Assembly (NCBI RefSeq): GCF_036677455.1
Contig: NZ_JAVBWL010000007.1
Location: 1-64,000, forward strand
Reading direction: 5' to 3'
Source: Methanoculleus sp036677455
Lineage (GTDB): Archaea; Halobacteriota; Methanomicrobia; Methanomicrobiales; Methanoculleaceae
Length of the DNA stretch: 64,000 nt
Shown: positions 61,297 through 64,000 of the stretch, in pieces
How the letters are laid out: each line of letters opens with the position of its first letter
Position numbering within the stretch: the first letter of the stretch is position 1
Translations under genes and position numbers: made by a program
Notes under the pieces: generated by a model
Database searches by the model: none
Told to the model about the DNA's origin: nothing
The model's input: the letters and a program-made list of their open reading frames with translations, nothing else

Positions 61297-62418
61297 CTAC
61301 ACTGTCCGGACAAGCGTTGCGAGATACTGCCCGACCTCGCTCGTCTTCTTTGCGCCGCCCATATCCCGGGTCACGTAGCCGTCGAGGATGCTCCTCTCGA
61401 TCGCCCGGAGGACGGCGTCTGCCGCCTCGTGCTCGCCGATGTGGTCGAGGAGCATCGAGCCAGCCCAGACGGTTGCAAGCGGGTTTGCGACATCCTGACC
61501 CCGGTACTTCGGCGCGGAGCCGTGGATCGGCTCAAACATCGAGGTGCCCGCGGGGTTGATGTTTCCGCCAGGGGCAAGCCCGAGCCCGCCCTGGATCATG
61601 GCGCCGAGGTCGGTGATGATGTCGCCGAACATGTTCGGCGTGACGACGACGTCAAACCACTCGGGGTTCTTGACGAACCACATCGTGACGGCGTCGACGA
61701 AGTTGAACTCCGTCTTGACGTCAGGGTAGCCGGCGGCGACCTCGTTAAAGACGTCCCGCCAGAGGCCGTAGACGTCGGAGAGGACGTTTGCCTTGTCGAC
61801 CGACGTGACCTTTTTGTGACGTCTTGCGGCCATATCGAAGGCGTAGCGGATCGCCCGCCCCGCGCCCTCCCGGGTGACGACGCCGATCTGGTAGGCGAGT
61901 TCGTCGGCGTCGGTCTCGACGTCGAGGCCGAACTTGACGTTGTAGATGTCGCGGACGACCTCGAGGGTCTTTTGCTCGCGTCGACCGGCAAACCGCGAAC
62001 CGATCCCGACGTAGAAGTCCTCGGTGTTCTCCCGGACGACCACGAAGTCGATATCCTCCGGGCGCTTGTTTGCGAGTGGTGTCAGAACCCCGTCGAGGAG
62101 TTTGATCGGTCTGAGGTTGATGAACTGGTCGAAGTGGAACCGGATCGCAAGCAGAATGCCCTTCTCGAGGATCCCGGGCTTCACCCGGTCGTCGCCGATG
62201 GCCCCGAAGTAGATGGCTTTGAATTTCGAGAGTTCCCGGATATCCTCCTCGGTGAGGAGCTCGCCTGTCGCGAGGTAGCGCTCCGCGCCGATATCAAAGT
62301 CAGTCCACGCGATATCGAACCCGTATCGTTCGCCCGCGGCATCAAGGACCTCTCTCCCCGCCGCGACGATCTCGGGGCCGATCCCGTCTCCCCCGATGGC
62401 GGCTACTCGATGTTGCAT
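61297..62418 (-). CDS. leuB: 3-isopropylmalate dehydrogenase (or homoisocitrate dehydrogenase)
   Basis: The 373-residue beta-decarboxylating dehydrogenase has IGGDGIGPEI at the N-terminus, the substrate Arg/Asp region FVVVRENTEDFYVGIG, and the metal-binding NMFGDIITDLGA. NAD-binding residues are in EPIHGSAPKYRGQD. Methanogens carry two related enzymes, LeuB and AksF (2-oxosuberate for coenzyme B). Operon neighbours are the large and small dehydratase subunits. Overlap with the upstream leuD stop is 16 nt. Confidence 0.88.
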   Translation of the reverse strand: MQHRVAAIGGDGIGPEIVAAGREVLDAAGERYGFDIAWTDFDIGAERYLATGELLTEEDIRELSKFKAIYFGAIGDDRVKPGILEKGILLAIRFHFDQFINLRPIKLLDGVLTPLANKRPEDIDFVVVRENTEDFYVGIGSRFAGRREQKTLEVVRDIYNVKFGLDVETDADELAYQIGVVTREGAGRAIRYAFDMAARRHKKVTSVDKANVLSDVYGLWRDVFNEVAAGYPDVKTEFNFVDAVTMWFVKNPEWFDVVVTPNMFGDIITDLGAMIQGGLGLAPGGNINPAGTSMFEPIHGSAPKYRGQDVANPLATVWAGSMLLDHIGEHEAADAVLRAIERSILDGYVTRDMGGAKKTSEVGQYLATLVRTV

Positions 62419-62894
62419 GTCTTCACCTCATCCAACTCTTTTGCATAGGCTACGAGGCCGCCGGCCTCGATGATCTCCTTCATGAACCCGGGCACCGTCT
62501 CGACGGGGAGGTGCTTGCCGTTCACCTCAATGTGGCCCCCGGCGATATTCACCGTCACGGCATCGCCCTCCCGGATGGTATCGGCCCCGGGGCAGACCAG
62601 GGGCAGGAGCCCGGTGTTAACGGCGTTCCGGTAGAAGATCCGCGCAAAGGACTCTGCGACCACGACCCTGATACCGGCGCCGAGGAGCGCGAGCGGTGCA
62701 TGCTCCCGCGAGGAGCCGCACCCGAAGTTGGTGCCCCCGACGACGATGTCGTCCTCCCGCACCTCTCTTGCAAACTCGTCCCTTGTCCCTTCGAAGACGT
62801 GCTTCGCCAGTTCCGCCGGATCGTAGATCGTCAGAAACCGCCCGGGGATGATCGCATCCGTATCGATATCGTTGCCGAACTTCCAGACTCGCAT
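62403..62894 (-). CDS. leuD: 3-isopropylmalate dehydratase small subunit (or homoaconitase small subunit)
   Basis: The 163-residue swivelling domain has FGNDIDTDAIIPGRFL and the substrate-binding GTNFGCGSSREHAP motif, then SFARIFYRNAVNTGL. It pairs with LeuC. The specificity loop reads FLTI where M. jannaschii homoaconitase has YLRT and its isopropylmalate isomerase YLVY, so loss of the Arg leans to isopropylmalate, though not decisively. Start ATG 62894, 4 nt after the leuC stop. Confidence 0.88.
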   Translation of the reverse strand: MRVWKFGNDIDTDAIIPGRFLTIYDPAELAKHVFEGTRDEFAREVREDDIVVGGTNFGCGSSREHAPLALLGAGIRVVVAESFARIFYRNAVNTGLLPLVCPGADTIREGDAVTVNIAGGHIEVNGKHLPVETVPGFMKEIIEAGGLVAYAKELDEVKTCNIE

Positions 62895-62898
62895 GAGT

Positions 62899-64000
62899 TT
62901 ACACCTCCCTCGGGTCGGTGATCTCACCGTAGAGGGCGCTTGCCGCCGCCGTCGCCGGCGAGGCGAGGTAGACCGATGCCTGAGCGCTCCCCTGACGGCC
63001 CCGGAAGTTCCGGTTCGACGTCGAGAGCGAGACCTCGCCGGGGGCAAGGAGCCCGAACGCCCCACCCATGCAGGGGCCGCAGCACGGCGCTTCCACAAGG
63101 GCTCCGGCCTCGACGAACTGCTCGATGAGACCGGCCTTGAGGGATTTGAGATACTCCGTCCGCGAGGCCGGGATGACGATCACCCGGACGCCGTCGGCGA
63201 AGCGGTCGGCGGTCCCGAGCACCTCCGCCGCCTCGGCCAGATCCTCGTAGCGCCCGTTGGTACAGGAGCCGATGAAGACCTGGTCGACCTTCGTCCCCGC
63301 GACGTCCGTGACATCCACGACGTTGTCGACGTTGTGGGGGACGGCGACCTTTGGAGCGAGGTCGGTGACGTCGTACTGCCGGCGCTCCCGGTAGGCTGCA
63401 TCAGGATCGCCCGCAAGGTCGAACGGCTCGATCGTGCGGCGCGCACCGACATAGTCCCAGGTGGCTGCATCCACCTCGACGATCCCGGCCTTCGCCCCCA
63501 TCTCGATCGCCATGTTCGCGCAGGTCATCCGGCCCGCCATATTCATATCGTGCATGGCCCGGCCGGTGAACTCAAGCGCCATGTAGGTCGCGCCGTCGGC
63601 GCCGATATCGCCTGCGAGCGAGAGGATCAGGTCTTTTGGACCGACCCTCCGACCGAACGACCCGTTCACCTCGATGCGGATGCTCTCGGGCACCCGGAAG
63701 TAGAGCGCCCCGAACTTCAGGACGAACCCCATATCGGTCGAGCCGATGCCGGTCGCAAACGCTCCTGCCGCGCCGTAGGTGCAGGTGTGGGAGTCGGTGC
63801 CGACGATGATCTCCCCCGGTGCCGCCCGGCCCTTCTCCATCACGACCTGGTGGCAGACGCCCTCGAGGAGGTCGTAGTTGTAGATTCCCTGCTCCTTCGC
63901 GAACTGCCGCATGAAGACGTGGTTCTCGGCAGCGGGGATCGAGTCGGCGGGTACCTGGTGGTCGAAGAGCATGATGATCCGCTCAGGATCATAGACGTGC
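62899..64000 (-). CDS. leuC: 3-isopropylmalate dehydratase large subunit (partial, N-terminus outside window)
   Basis: At least 366 residues of the aconitase-family large subunit are present; the frame is open through position 64000, so the N-terminus is cut by the window edge. The iron-sulfur ligands are in VIGSCTNGRYEDL and APCCGPCMGG. HTCTYGAAGAFATGIGSTD and LSTSNRNFRGRQG are family signatures. With LeuD it isomerises 2- to 3-isopropylmalate (or the homocitrate equivalent) and leuB follows. It is the first gene of the unit in this window. Confidence 0.93.
   Translation of the reverse strand, partial: HVYDPERIIMLFDHQVPADSIPAAENHVFMRQFAKEQGIYNYDLLEGVCHQVVMEKGRAAPGEIIVGTDSHTCTYGAAGAFATGIGSTDMGFVLKFGALYFRVPESIRIEVNGSFGRRVGPKDLILSLAGDIGADGATYMALEFTGRAMHDMNMAGRMTCANMAIEMGAKAGIVEVDAATWDYVGARRTIEPFDLAGDPDAAYRERRQYDVTDLAPKVAVPHNVDNVVDVTDVAGTKVDQVFIGSCTNGRYEDLAEAAEVLGTADRFADGVRVIVIPASRTEYLKSLKAGLIEQFVEAGALVEAPCCGPCMGGAFGLLAPGEVSLSTSNRNFRGRQGSAQASVYLASPATAAASALYGEITDPREV

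Noticed and set aside
60664..62448. 594-codon plus-strand frame opposite the NifK-like and leuB genes
   Set aside because: Spans two real genes and their intergenic promoter in antisense; Asp/Val/Glu/Arg-rich composition is typical of GC-driven shadows.

Overview
The window is a piece of an archaeal chromosome, most likely from a hydrogenotrophic methanogen of the order Methanomicrobiales, close to Methanoculleus. Support comes from GC-rich coding DNA, TATA-box promoters with short leaders, an archaeal histone, RadA, FEN-1, RPA, presenilin-like protease, diphthamide synthesis, a split GMP synthase, MfnA, F420H2 oxidase (FprA), the methanogen-restricted families DUF1890, DUF1894, DUF2180 and DUF2193, a PGF-type exported protein and a nitrogenase-like protein set. 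The species placement is inference.

Region 1 (1-10305) is one very large CRISPR array. I counted 143 apparently identical 32-nt repeats of type I-C appearance with 33-38 nt spacers, a degenerate terminal repeat at 9621, and further decayed repeats to about 9925. Transcription should run left to right from a partial leader at 1-82. No cas gene lies in the window. Several spacers are near-duplicates of each other.

Region 2 (10306-30000) is core metabolism. It holds tRNA-Val, serA and ppsA (divergent), then tightly packed plus-strand genes: mfnA, hpt, dph2, a METTL5-like methyltransferase, a Fsr-like transporter and an ABC1/UbiB kinase. A second run follows: thioesterase, pyrG, guaA subunit B, argD-like, hisC, adenylate kinase AK6 and an archaetidylinositol-phosphate-synthase-like enzyme. 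TspO and a REC-PAS-PAS-GAF histidine kinase are on the minus strand.

Region 3 (30000-45500) starts with an exported protein in which a kelch propeller appears to be inserted inside a PKD domain. Next are a minus-strand operon cutA-fdhD-DUF1890-DUF1894, the lysine genes dapL-lysA, and information genes (RPA-like, radA, histone, Nog1-like GTPase, fen). A PRC-barrel protein, a CBS regulator and a presenilin-like protease are interspersed.

Region 4 (45500-55450) has DUF2193-DUF2180-aquaporin, a rubredoxin/TPP-enzyme pair, endonuclease V, FprA, phosphoribulokinase, TrkH and a secreted protein that looks like an inactive zincin.

Region 5 (55450-64000) carries the most intriguing set: a NifH-like reductase, a short NifD-like protein overlapping it, and a second short NifK/NifE-like protein 2.5 kb away on the other strand. 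Both component-1 proteins keep three cysteines in P-cluster-like positions. Between them are a universal stress protein, a PH-domain membrane protein, an acetyltransferase, a small helical protein and a tautomerase-like protein. The window ends inside a leuC-leuD-leuB operon (leuC is cut by the right edge).
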